DNA from: a virus
Length of the DNA stretch: 24,361 bases
Reading direction: 5' to 3' (one strand)
Virus record (IMG/VR): IMGVR_UViG_3300030107_001686
Location: 1-24,361 of that record
The notes beneath the pieces were generated by a model. That model was given only the letters and a program-made list of their open reading frames with translations, was not told where the DNA came from and made no database searches. Positions 6,957-14,482 of this stretch are shown here, in pieces; the stretch's first letter is position 1, and each line of letters opens with the position of its first letter. Made by a program: the position numbers and the translations under genes.

Positions 6957-9296
6957 ATGATGATGAAAAACACAATTGCAAAACTTCTTGCTGAAGAAGA
7001 TATTTTCGTAGTCCGTAAACAGATGGAAACGGCCTACTTTGATGTAAAGAATCGTGAGTTAGGTCTTCCTATCTGGAAAGAGAACACGATGACAGACGTT
7101 GAAGAAGATTTATTAATCTGTCATGAAATCGGTCATGCTCTGTACACTCCATTAGATATGATGGAAAAGACACAGTTGCGTGAGATTGAACATTCGGTTG
7201 TCAATGTTCTTGAAGATGCACGTATCGAAAAGAAAGTTATGAACAAGTATCTTGGTACTGTTCGGGTTTTCAAAAATGGTTACGAGTCTCTAATCAAGAA
7301 AGATTTCTTTGGAACATCTGGTAAGGATTTGTCAAAGCACAATCTGATTGATCGTATCAATCTTCACTATAAAAACAATGTTGGTGTTCCTTTTTCAGAG
7401 GATGAACTTGTTTGGGTTGAGAAGGCTGGTAAGACTGTAACGCCTGATGATGTTCTTGATCTTGCAGAAGAGTTGATTGCATGGATGAAAGAAAATCCTG
7501 AGTCGATGGGTAATCCAGATGAGTCTGGTGATACTTCTGGTGAGTCGATGGGTAAATCTTTAGAGATGGACTCTGGTGAGTCTGGTGAAGGTGATATTGG
7601 AAAGGTTGCAAAAGAACTTGCTGATGCTATAGAAAATGGTAGTTCAGAGGAGCTTTCCAAGAAAGTTGAAGAATTAAAAAATGAAATGGAGAAGAGTGAA
7701 AATGATTCTAAGTCTAATGATGGTGACAACGGTGATGCTGATGGTGACAGCAGTGACGGTGAAAACTCTGATGGTTCCGAAAACGGTGGTGATAAGGAAG
7801 TAACAAAAGCACCAGATACCAAAGATGTTATCGAAGGTGGTAAAGATGGTTCTGGTGGTGCTGGTGCAATGCCTAACATCACTGCCGAAACTGCTGAGAA
7901 GTTTGGTAAGTCACTTCAAAATGCTCGTGACCTTGATGCGGAAACTTATACTTATGTTCGTATCAATGACTTTGATTTGGAAAAGATTGTAATTCCTTAC
8001 AAGACTGTAGTAAGTGAGCTTGAAGAGCATTACACTAGAAATGATACTCATAAGACTGATATGTTTATTTTATCGACTCTTGAGGAAATCAACGAAAAGA
8101 AAAAATCTGCAAAGAAAACAGTTGCTTATATGGTCAAAGAATTTGAGATGAAGAAATCTGCCGATGCATATGCTCGGGCTGCGGTTTCTAAAACTGGTTC
8201 TTTGGATATGGGTAAACTTCACACCTACAAGTATAATGAAGATTTGTTTCGTAAGGTAACTACTCTGCCTGGTGCAACAAATCACGGTTTGGTAATGTGC
8301 CTCGATTGGTCTGGTTCGATGGCTGATAACCTTAAAGATACTCTAACACAGTTGTTTAATCTTGTTTGGTTTTGTCGTAGGACTAAGATTCCTTTTGAGG
8401 TCTATGCGTTCTCTAATCAGTATACAAAATTTAATGATGTTAAGTTTGAGCGTGAAGCTGGTGCTTTTACTATTGATAGTTTTTCAATGTTGAACTTCTT
8501 TTCTTCAAAGATGACTACTGATGAAGAAAACAAAATGATGCACTATCTCTGGATGGTTGCAAACCAGTGGGGATATCGTGATTGGCGTGAGTATGGATAT
8601 CCAGTTCGGACAAAAAACGGTTATTGCTTGGGTGGAACTCCACTAAACGAAGCCATTATTGCAATGATGAAAATCGTTCCTAAGTTCAAGAATGATAACA
8701 ATCTACAGAAAGTGCATAGTGTTTTTCTGACTGATGGTGCTGGTTCCAGATTGGGTGGTAAAAACGAGTGGATGCTTGAGACTAATAAAAATGCACACAA
8801 TTATGGTGAACACTATCTTGGTTATTCAAGTCTGCGTGGTAACTGTGTAATTACTGACCCTGTTACTAACAAAACAGTTAGTGTAAAATCTGACTATGGT
8901 TTCGATATTACTCCAATTCTTCTAGGATTACTCAAGAAACGTGTTCCTGATATGAATGTGGTTGGGTTCTTTGTTGCTGGTTCTGGTAAGTCTGGTAAGG
9001 TAAAGCCTGATACTCTACGGTATGCGATTGATGGATGGCAGTATGAGTATGGTAAAAGTGACAAGATTCTTGCTGCTCTAAAAGAACTGAAAAAGAACAA
9101 TGTGTTCGTTGCAAAGCAGAAAGGTTACGATGAGTACTACATTCTGCCTGGCTCGATGAAAACAGAGGAATACGAAATGTCTGATGAACTGGTTGGAGCA
9201 TCGAAGGCAAAACTCAAGACTGCGTTCGGTAAATCAACGGCTGGTCGAGTATCGAGTCGTCCACTATTGAACAAATTTATTTCGATGGTGGCGTAA
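6957..9296 (+). CDS. CobT-like metallopeptidase/VWA-domain protein
   Basis: Partner of a MoxR-type ATPase (next gene). Three parts are visible. The N-terminal domain has a zinc-peptidase motif HEIGH (56-60) followed by NVLEDARIE (83-91), the usual third-ligand segment of this family. Residues about 180-306 are a low-complexity Gly/Ser/Asp/Glu linker with near-repeats of GESMG and DGDS. The C-terminal VWA domain has the metal-binding DWSGS (450-454) and FLTDG with Asp593. In marine phages such proteins are usually labelled CobT after the cobaltochelatase subunit, but no cobalamin role is shown here; the MoxR-VWA pairs known in bacteria act as chaperone or protease-like assembly machines. The three consecutive ATGs at 6957-6965 lie at the predicted transcript start; no Shine-Dalgarno is present. 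Confidence 0.8.
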   Translation: MMMKNTIAKLLAEEDIFVVRKQMETAYFDVKNRELGLPIWKENTMTDVEEDLLICHEIGHALYTPLDMMEKTQLREIEHSVVNVLEDARIEKKVMNKYLGTVRVFKNGYESLIKKDFFGTSGKDLSKHNLIDRINLHYKNNVGVPFSEDELVWVEKAGKTVTPDDVLDLAEELIAWMKENPESMGNPDESGDTSGESMGKSLEMDSGESGEGDIGKVAKELADAIENGSSEELSKKVEELKNEMEKSENDSKSNDGDNGDADGDSSDGENSDGSENGGDKEVTKAPDTKDVIEGGKDGSGGAGAMPNITAETAEKFGKSLQNARDLDAETYTYVRINDFDLEKIVIPYKTVVSELEEHYTRNDTHKTDMFILSTLEEINEKKKSAKKTVAYMVKEFEMKKSADAYARAAVSKTGSLDMGKLHTYKYNEDLFRKVTTLPGATNHGLVMCLDWSGSMADNLKDTLTQLFNLVWFCRRTKIPFEVYAFSNQYTKFNDVKFEREAGAFTIDSFSMLNFFSSKMTTDEENKMMHYLWMVANQWGYRDWREYGYPVRTKNGYCLGGTPLNEAIIAMMKIVPKFKNDNNLQKVHSVFLTDGAGSRLGGKNEWMLETNKNAHNYGEHYLGYSSLRGNCVITDPVTNKTVSVKSDYGFDITPILLGLLKKRVPDMNVVGFFVAGSGKSGKVKPDTLRYAIDGWQYEYGKSDKILAALKELKKNNVFVAKQKGYDEYYILPGSMKTEEYEMSDELVGASKAKLKTAFGKSTAGRVSSRPLLNKFISMVA

Positions 9297-9304
9297 AAAA
9301 GTGC

Positions 9305-9333
9305 TTGACAAATGTTTCTGGATATGTTAGCTT
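9305..9333 (+). promoter_or_regulatory. Early promoter for the MoxR/CobS-like gene
   Basis: TTGACA (9305-9310), 17-bp spacer ending TGT, TAGCTT (9328-9333). The GCTTGACAAAT core matches the promoters at 6721 and 6922. The predicted start near 9340 leaves a leader of about 24 bases containing a purine run (GAGAGAGAGAAAG) before ATG 9364. Confidence 0.65.
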
Positions 9334-9363
9334 AAGATATAATCAATAGAGAGAGAGAAAGAT

Positions 9364-10509
9364 ATGACTATTAAACTTACCCCACGTAAAAAGTTGTTTG
9401 TAGAAACTGCTGCTTCTATGTATGGTAATGGTGCAGTTATTACCAAAGATGAAATTCGTAATGCTGCTGAAAAAGCAGGGATACCATATCCCTCTTGGAT
9501 GTGCCGTACGAAAGTCGGTTACAATCAGCATGAACTGCCAGAACTTGAAGTTCCTTCCTTTGTTGCTGCATCAGCTTCTGCAACTTCTACTGAGTCACTA
9601 AATACCACTGTGAATCTTGTTGCTTCAACTGAAATCGAAAATCTGGTTCCTACCAAATTTGAGGGTTTTGTCGAGTGGGGTCATTTCTCGACTCTCACTA
9701 AGATTATCAAATCTGGTTTGTTTTATCCAGTTTTCATCACTGGTCTTTCTGGTAACGGTAAGACTTTGATGGTTGAACAGATTCATGCCAAGTTCAAAAA
9801 AGAACTTATTCGGGTGAACATCACCATCGAAACTGATGAGGATGATTTGCTTGGTGGATTTCGTTTGGTAAACGGTGAAACCAAATTTGTTCCTGGCCCT
9901 GTGATTGAGGCAATGGAACGTGGATGCACTCTGCTCCTTGATGAGTGTGACCTTGGTTCTAACAAGTTGCTTGCTTTGCAGCCTGTCCTTGAGGGCAAAG
10001 GTGTTTACCTCAAGAAAGTAAACAAGTGGGTTACTCCGAAGGATGGCTTCAATGTCATTGCTACAGCCAACACCAAAGGCAAAGGTTCAGAAGATGGTCG
10101 GTTCATTGGAACCAACATTCTCAACGAAGCATTTCTTGAGAGGTTTGCGATTACTATCGAACAGCCCTATCCTTCTGCTGCAATCGAAAAGAAGATTGTG
10201 GTAGGTGCGATGAACAAGTACGGTTCAGTCGATGAAGACTTTGCATCGAACCTTGTCACTTGGTCAGAGGTCATTCGGAAGACATTTTCTGATGGGGGTG
10301 TAGATGAAGTGATCTCGACTCGTAGGTTGGATCACATTGTCAAAGCGTTTGCCATTTTTGGTGACAAGATGAAGTCTATTGAGCTGTGTGTTGCACGTTT
10401 CGATGAAGATACAAAGAGCTCGTTCATGGATCTTTACACAAAGATCGATGCCGGTGTAGACGTTTCTTCTAGTGAAGAAGATACTACAGAAACCGAAGAT
10501 GCTTTCTAA
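9364..10509 (+). CDS. cobS: CobS-like MoxR-family AAA+ ATPase
   Basis: AAA+ ATPase, 381 residues. Walker A is GLSGNGKT (127-134) and Walker B LLLDE (190-194), with a sensor-type ATANT near 235 and an arginine-finger region (NEAFLERF) near 256. This is the pattern of MoxR/CobS ATPases, which act with VWA-domain partners such as the preceding gene. Residues 1-60 form a separate basic, helix-turn-helix-like N-terminal domain; 70-95 are a Ser/Thr/Ala linker. The C terminus is acidic (SSEEDTTETEDAF). The gene has its own promoter, so the two partners can be expressed at different levels, and it ends at a strong terminator. The name cobS follows phage usage and does not imply vitamin B12 synthesis. 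Confidence 0.85.
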   Translation: MTIKLTPRKKLFVETAASMYGNGAVITKDEIRNAAEKAGIPYPSWMCRTKVGYNQHELPELEVPSFVAASASATSTESLNTTVNLVASTEIENLVPTKFEGFVEWGHFSTLTKIIKSGLFYPVFITGLSGNGKTLMVEQIHAKFKKELIRVNITIETDEDDLLGGFRLVNGETKFVPGPVIEAMERGCTLLLDECDLGSNKLLALQPVLEGKGVYLKKVNKWVTPKDGFNVIATANTKGKGSEDGRFIGTNILNEAFLERFAITIEQPYPSAAIEKKIVVGAMNKYGSVDEDFASNLVTWSEVIRKTFSDGGVDEVISTRRLDHIVKAFAIFGDKMKSIELCVARFDEDTKSSFMDLYTKIDAGVDVSSSEEDTTETEDAF

Positions 10510-10525
10510 AAGTTCTCTCTCGACT

Positions 10526-10554
10526 TGGGGTGCTTCGGCACCCCACTTTTTTTT
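10526..10554 (+). terminator. Strong intrinsic terminator with UUCG tetraloop
   Basis: An 8-bp stem (10526-10533 with 10538-10545, including GGGGTGC/GCACCCC) closes a TTCG loop in C(UUCG)G context and is followed by eight T (10547-10554). It is the only textbook terminator in the window and ends the VWA/MoxR unit. Confidence 0.95.
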
Positions 10555-10563
10555 AAAAAGGTG

Positions 10564-10593
10564 TTCACATTTAAGATACTTTCTGACTATATA
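10564..10593 (+). promoter_or_regulatory. Weak candidate promoter for the ParB-like gene
   Basis: TTCACA (10564-10569), 18-bp spacer, TATATA (10588-10593). A TATAAT at 10599-10604 is an alternative -10 but has no -35 at a suitable distance. A promoter is expected because a strong terminator lies just upstream, but this match is clearly poorer than the others in the window. Confidence 0.3.
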
Positions 10594-10602
10594 GACTATA
10601 TA
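10585..10602 (+). repeat. Tandem 9-bp direct repeat
   Basis: GACTATATA occurs twice without a gap (10585-10593 and 10594-10602), just upstream of an inverted repeat. It could be an operator pair or simply A+T-rich slippage. Confidence 0.5.
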
Positions 10603-10605
10603 ATA

Positions 10606-10640
10606 TGACTAACATCGCCTTTGAGCAATACTGTTAGTCA
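10606..10640 (+). promoter_or_regulatory. 9-bp inverted repeat in the leader of the ParB-like gene
   Basis: TGACTAACA (10606-10614) pairs perfectly with TGTTAGTCA (10632-10640) across a 17-base loop. There is no T run, so it is not a terminator. It could be an operator for the HTH protein encoded in this operon or an RNA hairpin. A ten-codon ORF (ATG 10605, stop 10635-10637) lies across it. Confidence 0.4.
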
Positions 10641-10673
10641 CCCAAATGGTTTTAACTTAATAAGGAGAATATA

Positions 10674-11849
10674 ATGAGTATACTCATTTCTATTGAGACA
10701 GATTCCTGTCCGAAATTCAATGAAGAAAAAGGTTACATTGATTATAAACCGTTTCCAGAACCACATAGTGTCTTGGGATATGAATTTGTTGGCTATGGTA
10801 TGGCTGACTTGTCTTCCGTAACTGAGGAAAGCCTTGAACAATGGTGGACTCGCGAAGAATATAATGATGAGCGTATTGAGACGCTACAAGATTGGTTTGA
10901 ACGTGATGGTTTCTTGACTGTTGTTCCCCCACCAATCGTTGATGAGAATGGTAATATTGTTGAAGGCCGAGGCAGATTTGAAGCTGCGAAAAAGAATAAA
11001 GAATCTTGGATTCCAGTTATGAGATATAAAGCAATTAGTCCAAGTGAAGGCACTGGACTAAAAGCCGCACTAACTGAAAATAATCCAGTACCAACAAATA
11101 GTAAAAAACCAAACACTATGAAAGAGTGGTCTATAACCATTTGTAAACTAGTTGAACTTGGTTCCGAAAATGGTGGAATTGAAGATACAGAATCTGCTAT
11201 CGTGAATCTCTTGAAAGAGATGAAGTGGAAAGAAAGATGGATGCGTCAATCCACAAGGCGTACTTTGCAAAAAATGATTGAGTCTGGTTTGGAGGCAATG
11301 CGCCGTGGTGATTCAGTTGTAAATGTTAACGAGAGTGACATAAAACAGTGGGTTAAGGATAATTATAGTGGCACCACTAATTATGTGTTGGTATGTGCAG
11401 ACAATCTACGATATGCTATGAATGTCATTCACGAAAATATTTTTAAAGGTATAAAGGGGGGTAATTATCCACTCCAGATTATTCTTTACAGTAAAAAGAT
11501 TCACTCAGGACATGCTATCAAGAATGTTGATACATTCACAAAACATTTTAATACTACTTATAAAAATATGTTTAGGCATGTTGAATTGTGGCAACGAAGA
11601 GATGAAGAGAAGTCGGAAATGATGGGTAAAGCTACTTTTCAATTGGGTGATGAACGTCCATATATTTTTGCTGGTTGTGTTCCGCAGATTATTGATTATC
11701 ATTACCTTGATAGTAAGAAATTGATACCTGTGAAAGATTACGGTAAAAGGCAAGTGATAGACAAATCTGATGAACCTGTTGATTTAACTGACTTCTATGA
11801 AATTAACGACTCACTTGACGTAGAGTTGGTGGAACAGGTGCCACAATGA
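10674..11849 (+). CDS. ParB-like nuclease-fold domain protein (putative)
   Basis: A 391-residue protein with a clear AAGGAG ribosome-binding site. Residues about 75-120 resemble the ParB/Srx N-terminal domain: a PPPIVDENGNIVEGRGRFEAAKK stretch (split here as PPPIVDENGN then IVEGRGRFEAAKK) containing the G-x-R-x-x-A-A core at 98-105. In ParB-type proteins this pocket binds or hydrolyses a nucleotide. Residues 140-220 are helical and Lys/Arg-rich and may bind DNA; the remainder is unassigned. Its stop overlaps the ATG of a small HTH protein, so the two form an operon. Segregation, DNA modification and transcription regulation are all possible roles for phage ParB-domain proteins; none can be chosen from sequence alone. 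Confidence 0.55.
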   Translation: MSILISIETDSCPKFNEEKGYIDYKPFPEPHSVLGYEFVGYGMADLSSVTEESLEQWWTREEYNDERIETLQDWFERDGFLTVVPPPIVDENGNIVEGRGRFEAAKKNKESWIPVMRYKAISPSEGTGLKAALTENNPVPTNSKKPNTMKEWSITICKLVELGSENGGIEDTESAIVNLLKEMKWKERWMRQSTRRTLQKMIESGLEAMRRGDSVVNVNESDIKQWVKDNYSGTTNYVLVCADNLRYAMNVIHENIFKGIKGGNYPLQIILYSKKIHSGHAIKNVDTFTKHFNTTYKNMFRHVELWQRRDEEKSEMMGKATFQLGDERPYIFAGCVPQIIDYHYLDSKKLIPVKDYGKRQVIDKSDEPVDLTDFYEINDSLDVELVEQVPQ

Positions 11850-12022
11850 GTATTAAAATAACACCAAAATATATTGAATTGATTGAAACTATTGTTGATT
11901 GTGATTATGGTGCTAGTCAAGTAACATTAGCTGAAAAGATGGATGTTTCCAGAAATAGAGTAAATAAGATGATTAGTAATTTACGAAAGGTGGATAGAGA
12001 AGAACTATTATCTTTTATTTAA
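11846..12022 (+). CDS. Small helix-turn-helix DNA-binding protein, 58 residues
   Basis: The ATG at 11846 overlaps the stop of the ParB-like gene (ATGA). Residues 25-47 (QVTLAEKMDVSRNRVNKMISNLR) fit a winged-helix/HTH: a first helix, the turn at DVS, and a recognition helix RNRVNKMISNL. The protein is basic and too short for a separate ligand domain. It may act as a repressor of its own operon or as a DNA-binding cofactor of the ParB-like protein. Confidence 0.7.
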   Translation: MSIKITPKYIELIETIVDCDYGASQVTLAEKMDVSRNRVNKMISNLRKVDREELLSFI

Positions 12023-12029
12023 AGGTGCA

Positions 12030-12060
12030 TTGACTTTTTGTATAAAATGGTTTATAAATA
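12030..12060 (+). promoter_or_regulatory. Composite early/late promoter for hsp20
   Basis: TATAAATA (12053-12060) is the T4 late-promoter consensus recognised by gp55. TTGACT lies at 12030-12035, exactly 17 bp upstream, so TATAAA also forms a host-type -10. The predicted start is about 12066, leaving a leader of roughly 55 bases with AAGGAG before ATG 12120. Confidence 0.75.
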
Positions 12061-12119
12061 ATATAGAAGATGCCATAAAGGGTCTTTAATTTAAATCTTG
12101 CTTTTTAAGGAGATAAAAA

Positions 12120-12554
12120 ATGGTAAGAAATACTTTAACACTACATGACAATTTCCACAAATTAACACCCTACGCAGTTGGGTTTGATCGTATGTTCGAC
12201 AACCTAACTCGTTACATGGACAATAATGTTCAGTCTACAGGGTTTCCACCATACAACATACACAAAGGCGGTGACTTTACATATACAATAGAAATGGCTC
12301 TTGCTGGTTTCAGTAAAGATGACATTGAGGTGGAAGTAGCCGATGGCACTCTATCGGTTAGATCAGACAAGAAAGATGAAACTGGTGAGTGGACTTTCCA
12401 TCGTGGAATTTCTTATCGCAAGTTTGACCGTAGGTTTACTCTTGCAGATGATATTGTAGTCAACGGTGCAAAGCTTGAGAACGGTATGTTAACTATCGAA
12501 CTAGAGCGTATTGTTCCAGAGGAAAAGAAGCCTCGACTCATTGAAGTCAAATAA
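12120..12554 (+). CDS. hsp20: Small heat-shock protein Hsp20 (alpha-crystallin family)
   Basis: ATP-independent chaperone that holds unfolding proteins; frequent in marine T4-like phages, where a role in virion assembly or host proteostasis is proposed. The 144 residues hold an N-terminal IbpA-like part (LTPYAVGFDRMFDNL, 15-29; FPPYNI, 43-48) and an alpha-crystallin domain from about 50 to 135, with the conserved MALAGFSKDDIEVEV strand and the late ENGMLTIELER strand. A short C-terminal tail follows. AAGGAG lies 7 bases before ATG. It is monocistronic: own promoter upstream, hairpin downstream. Confidence 0.93.
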   Translation: MVRNTLTLHDNFHKLTPYAVGFDRMFDNLTRYMDNNVQSTGFPPYNIHKGGDFTYTIEMALAGFSKDDIEVEVADGTLSVRSDKKDETGEWTFHRGISYRKFDRRFTLADDIVVNGAKLENGMLTIELERIVPEEKKPRLIEVK

Positions 12555-12567
12555 TCTTAGAAAAGAT

Positions 12568-12595
12568 AGAAGGGTACTTGACAAAGTATCCTTCT
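12568..12595 (+). terminator. Stem-loop after hsp20 with the next -35 box in its loop
   Basis: AGAAGGGTAC (12568-12577) pairs with GTATCCTTCT (12586-12595), ten pairs with one G-U, around an 8-base loop TTGACAAA. The T run after it is weak (TTCTAT), so termination may be partial. The loop contains the complete -35 box of the next promoter. Confidence 0.5.
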
Positions 12596-12606
12596 TTCTA
12601 TATGAT
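12578..12606 (+). promoter_or_regulatory. Early promoter giving a leaderless start at the DUF3310-like gene
   Basis: TTGACA (12578-12583), 17-bp spacer, TATGAT (12601-12606). The ATG at 12614 is eight bases after the -10 box. It begins the DUF3310, gp45, gp44, gp62, RegA series. Confidence 0.75.
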
Positions 12607-12613
12607 AGGTACT

Positions 12614-12892
12614 ATGTACAAATACAGTGAAGATAAAACTCTTGCAGAGTTGAAAGACTATATTGATGGCACTTATGACCAACATTACAGCAAGAACAAG
12701 TTTCAGGCTACCGAATTTATAATTGATGGTGGTCATGGTGAAGGTTTCTGTATCGGCAATATCTTGAAATACGCTCAACGATATGGAAAGAAGGATGGTA
12801 AGAACCGCAAGGATTTACTAAAGGTGATTCATTATGGAATCATCGCACTACACATTAATGATATGGAGAATATAGATAATGAAATTAAGTGA
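12614..12892 (+). CDS. DUF3310-like small protein
   Basis: A 92-residue protein resembling the DUF3310 family of phage proteins, related to the nucleotide kinase region of T7 gp1.7. The family core is visible: HYSKNKFQATEFI (24-36), a Gly-rich FCIGNILKYAQRYGKK (45-60), then KNRKDLLKVIHYGIIAL (62-78). A TTG at 12578 in the same frame is not a credible start because it is the -35 box itself. With ATG 12614 the transcript would begin at or one base before the start codon, and the only upstream AGG is four bases away, so no proper ribosome-binding site exists. The 3' end overlaps gp45 by 14 bases. Confidence 0.75.
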   Translation: MYKYSEDKTLAELKDYIDGTYDQHYSKNKFQATEFIIDGGHGEGFCIGNILKYAQRYGKKDGKNRKDLLKVIHYGIIALHINDMENIDNEIK

Positions 12893-13544
12893 ACAAACAG
12901 TGTCGATACTGAAAAATTTTTCTGCTATCAACCAAAATCTAATAATTAAACAAGGGAGTGAAATTGCTACAGTCAGTGCAATGAAGAACATCGTGGCATC
13001 TGCTAAAGTTGAAGAGAGTTTTCCAATAGAGTTTGCAATCTATGACTTGAACGAATTTCTTTCTGCCCTATCTCTTTTTGAAAAACCAGATTTAGATTTT
13101 CAAGAGAACTATGTTCTTATAACTGAATCAGGTTTTAAGGGTAAAAGTTTGAAATATTGGTTTAGTGATTCCTCTGTAGTTACTTCACCAAACAAGGAAG
13201 TAACTATGCCTTCAAGTGAAGTTAAGTTTCCTCTACAGAGTAACGTGTTGTCAGAGGTTCAGAAAGCTGCAGCTGTTATCGGTGCTCCCGATATGGTGCT
13301 TGAGGATGATAAGTTACGAGTGACAGATAAAAAGAATGATACTGCAAACTCTTATTCAATTCCTCTTGATACAGAGTCAAATGGTGCAAGTTATAAATTC
13401 TGGTTCAAGGTTGAAAATCTTAAATTATTGCCAGGATGTTATGATGTTGAAGTTTCATCAAAACGCATCAGTCATTTTCAGAATAAAAAATTACCTGTGG
13501 GATATTGGATTGCACTAGAACCTGAGTCGTCCTATGGTAATTAA
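12879..13544 (+). CDS. 45: DNA polymerase sliding clamp gp45
   Basis: Trimeric clamp that tethers gp43 to DNA and, in T4, also activates gp55-dependent late transcription. Identified by position just before gp44 and by overall likeness to gp45: 221 residues (T4 has 228), an N terminus MKLSEQTVSILKNFSAINQNL typical of the family, and alternating beta-strand sequence throughout. The ATG overlaps the end of the DUF3310-like gene and has GGAG ten bases upstream. Its stop is two bases before gp44. Confidence 0.92.
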   Translation: MKLSEQTVSILKNFSAINQNLIIKQGSEIATVSAMKNIVASAKVEESFPIEFAIYDLNEFLSALSLFEKPDLDFQENYVLITESGFKGKSLKYWFSDSSVVTSPNKEVTMPSSEVKFPLQSNVLSEVQKAAAVIGAPDMVLEDDKLRVTDKKNDTANSYSIPLDTESNGASYKFWFKVENLKLLPGCYDVEVSSKRISHFQNKKLPVGYWIALEPESSYGN

Positions 13545-13546
13545 TC

Positions 13547-14482
13547 ATGGAAACATTTTTATGGGTTGAACAGTATCGTCCTAAAACTGTTGATGATTGT
13601 ATTCTTCCACAATCTCTGAAAGGTACTTTTAAAGAGTTTGTAGAATCTGGTAACATACCAAATATAATTTTATCTGGTGGCCCAGGCGTTGGTAAGACAA
13701 CTATCGCAAAGGCTGTACTAGATGAAATCGGTGCAACGTATATGATGATAAATGGTTCTGAGGAATCTGGTATTGATGTTCTTAGAACTAAGATTAAAAA
13801 CTTTGCATCTACGGTATCTCTTGAGGGTGGTAGAAAGTATCTGATTCTTGATGAGGCAGATTATTTAAATCCACAATCAACTCAACCAGCCTTGCGTGGG
13901 TTCATGGAAGAGTTTCATAAGAACTGTGGTTTTATTCTAACTTGTAATTACAAGAATAGATTGATTGAACCACTACACTCTCGTTGTAGTGTGATTGACT
14001 TTACAATTCCAAAATCTGAGAAACCACAACTTGCTACAGAGTTTATGCGACGTGTTGTTGGTATTCTTGAAAACGAAAATGTAGAGTATGACAAGAAAGT
14101 TCTTATTGAGGTAATTCAACGACACTTTCCAGATTGGAGGCGTATACTAAACGAACTGCAAAGGTATTCTATTTCTGGTCGTATTGATGCTGGTATCCTA
14201 GTTGATATGGCAGAGATAAATATTAAGGAACTGATGAAGTTCATGAAAGAGAAGGAGTTTACTAATGTTCGCAGATGGGTTGTTAATAATCTTGACATGG
14301 ATGCTGTACGCCTTTATCGGAGTATTTACGATAGCCTGTATACTTTCCTTGATCATAGTACTATACCTCATGCTGTCTGTATACTATCTGAATATCAGTA
14401 TAGAGGAGCATTTGCGGCCGATCAAGAAATCAACACCTTGGCATGTCTCACAGAAATAATGGCAAAGGTTAAATTTAAATGA
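13547..14482 (+). CDS. 44: Clamp loader ATPase subunit gp44
   Basis: AAA+ ATPase of the clamp loader (four gp44 with one gp62 in T4) that opens gp45 and places it on primer-template DNA. Walker A is GPGVGKT (45-51), Walker B has the DEAD variant (102-105), and the SRC motif with the arginine finger lies in PLHSRCSVIDF near 145-155. The 311-residue length matches T4 (319). The N terminus WVEQYRPKTVDDCILP is the family's usual start. No strong ribosome-binding site is seen before ATG 13547, so translation is probably coupled to gp45, two bases upstream. Confidence 0.95.
   Translation: METFLWVEQYRPKTVDDCILPQSLKGTFKEFVESGNIPNIILSGGPGVGKTTIAKAVLDEIGATYMMINGSEESGIDVLRTKIKNFASTVSLEGGRKYLILDEADYLNPQSTQPALRGFMEEFHKNCGFILTCNYKNRLIEPLHSRCSVIDFTIPKSEKPQLATEFMRRVVGILENENVEYDKKVLIEVIQRHFPDWRRILNELQRYSISGRIDAGILVDMAEINIKELMKFMKEKEFTNVRRWVVNNLDMDAVRLYRSIYDSLYTFLDHSTIPHAVCILSEYQYRGAFAADQEINTLACLTEIMAKVKFK

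Noticed and set aside
7367-7882. 171-codon ORF on the - strand, rich in Ser and Pro
   Set aside because: It is the mirror of the Asp/Glu/Gly/Ser low-complexity linker in the VWA gene; the biased + strand codons remove stops on the other strand. It has no ribosome-binding site or promoter.
12578-12613. Upstream TTG start for the DUF3310-like gene
   Set aside because: The TTG is the -35 box of a strong promoter, and the added residues do not resemble the family.
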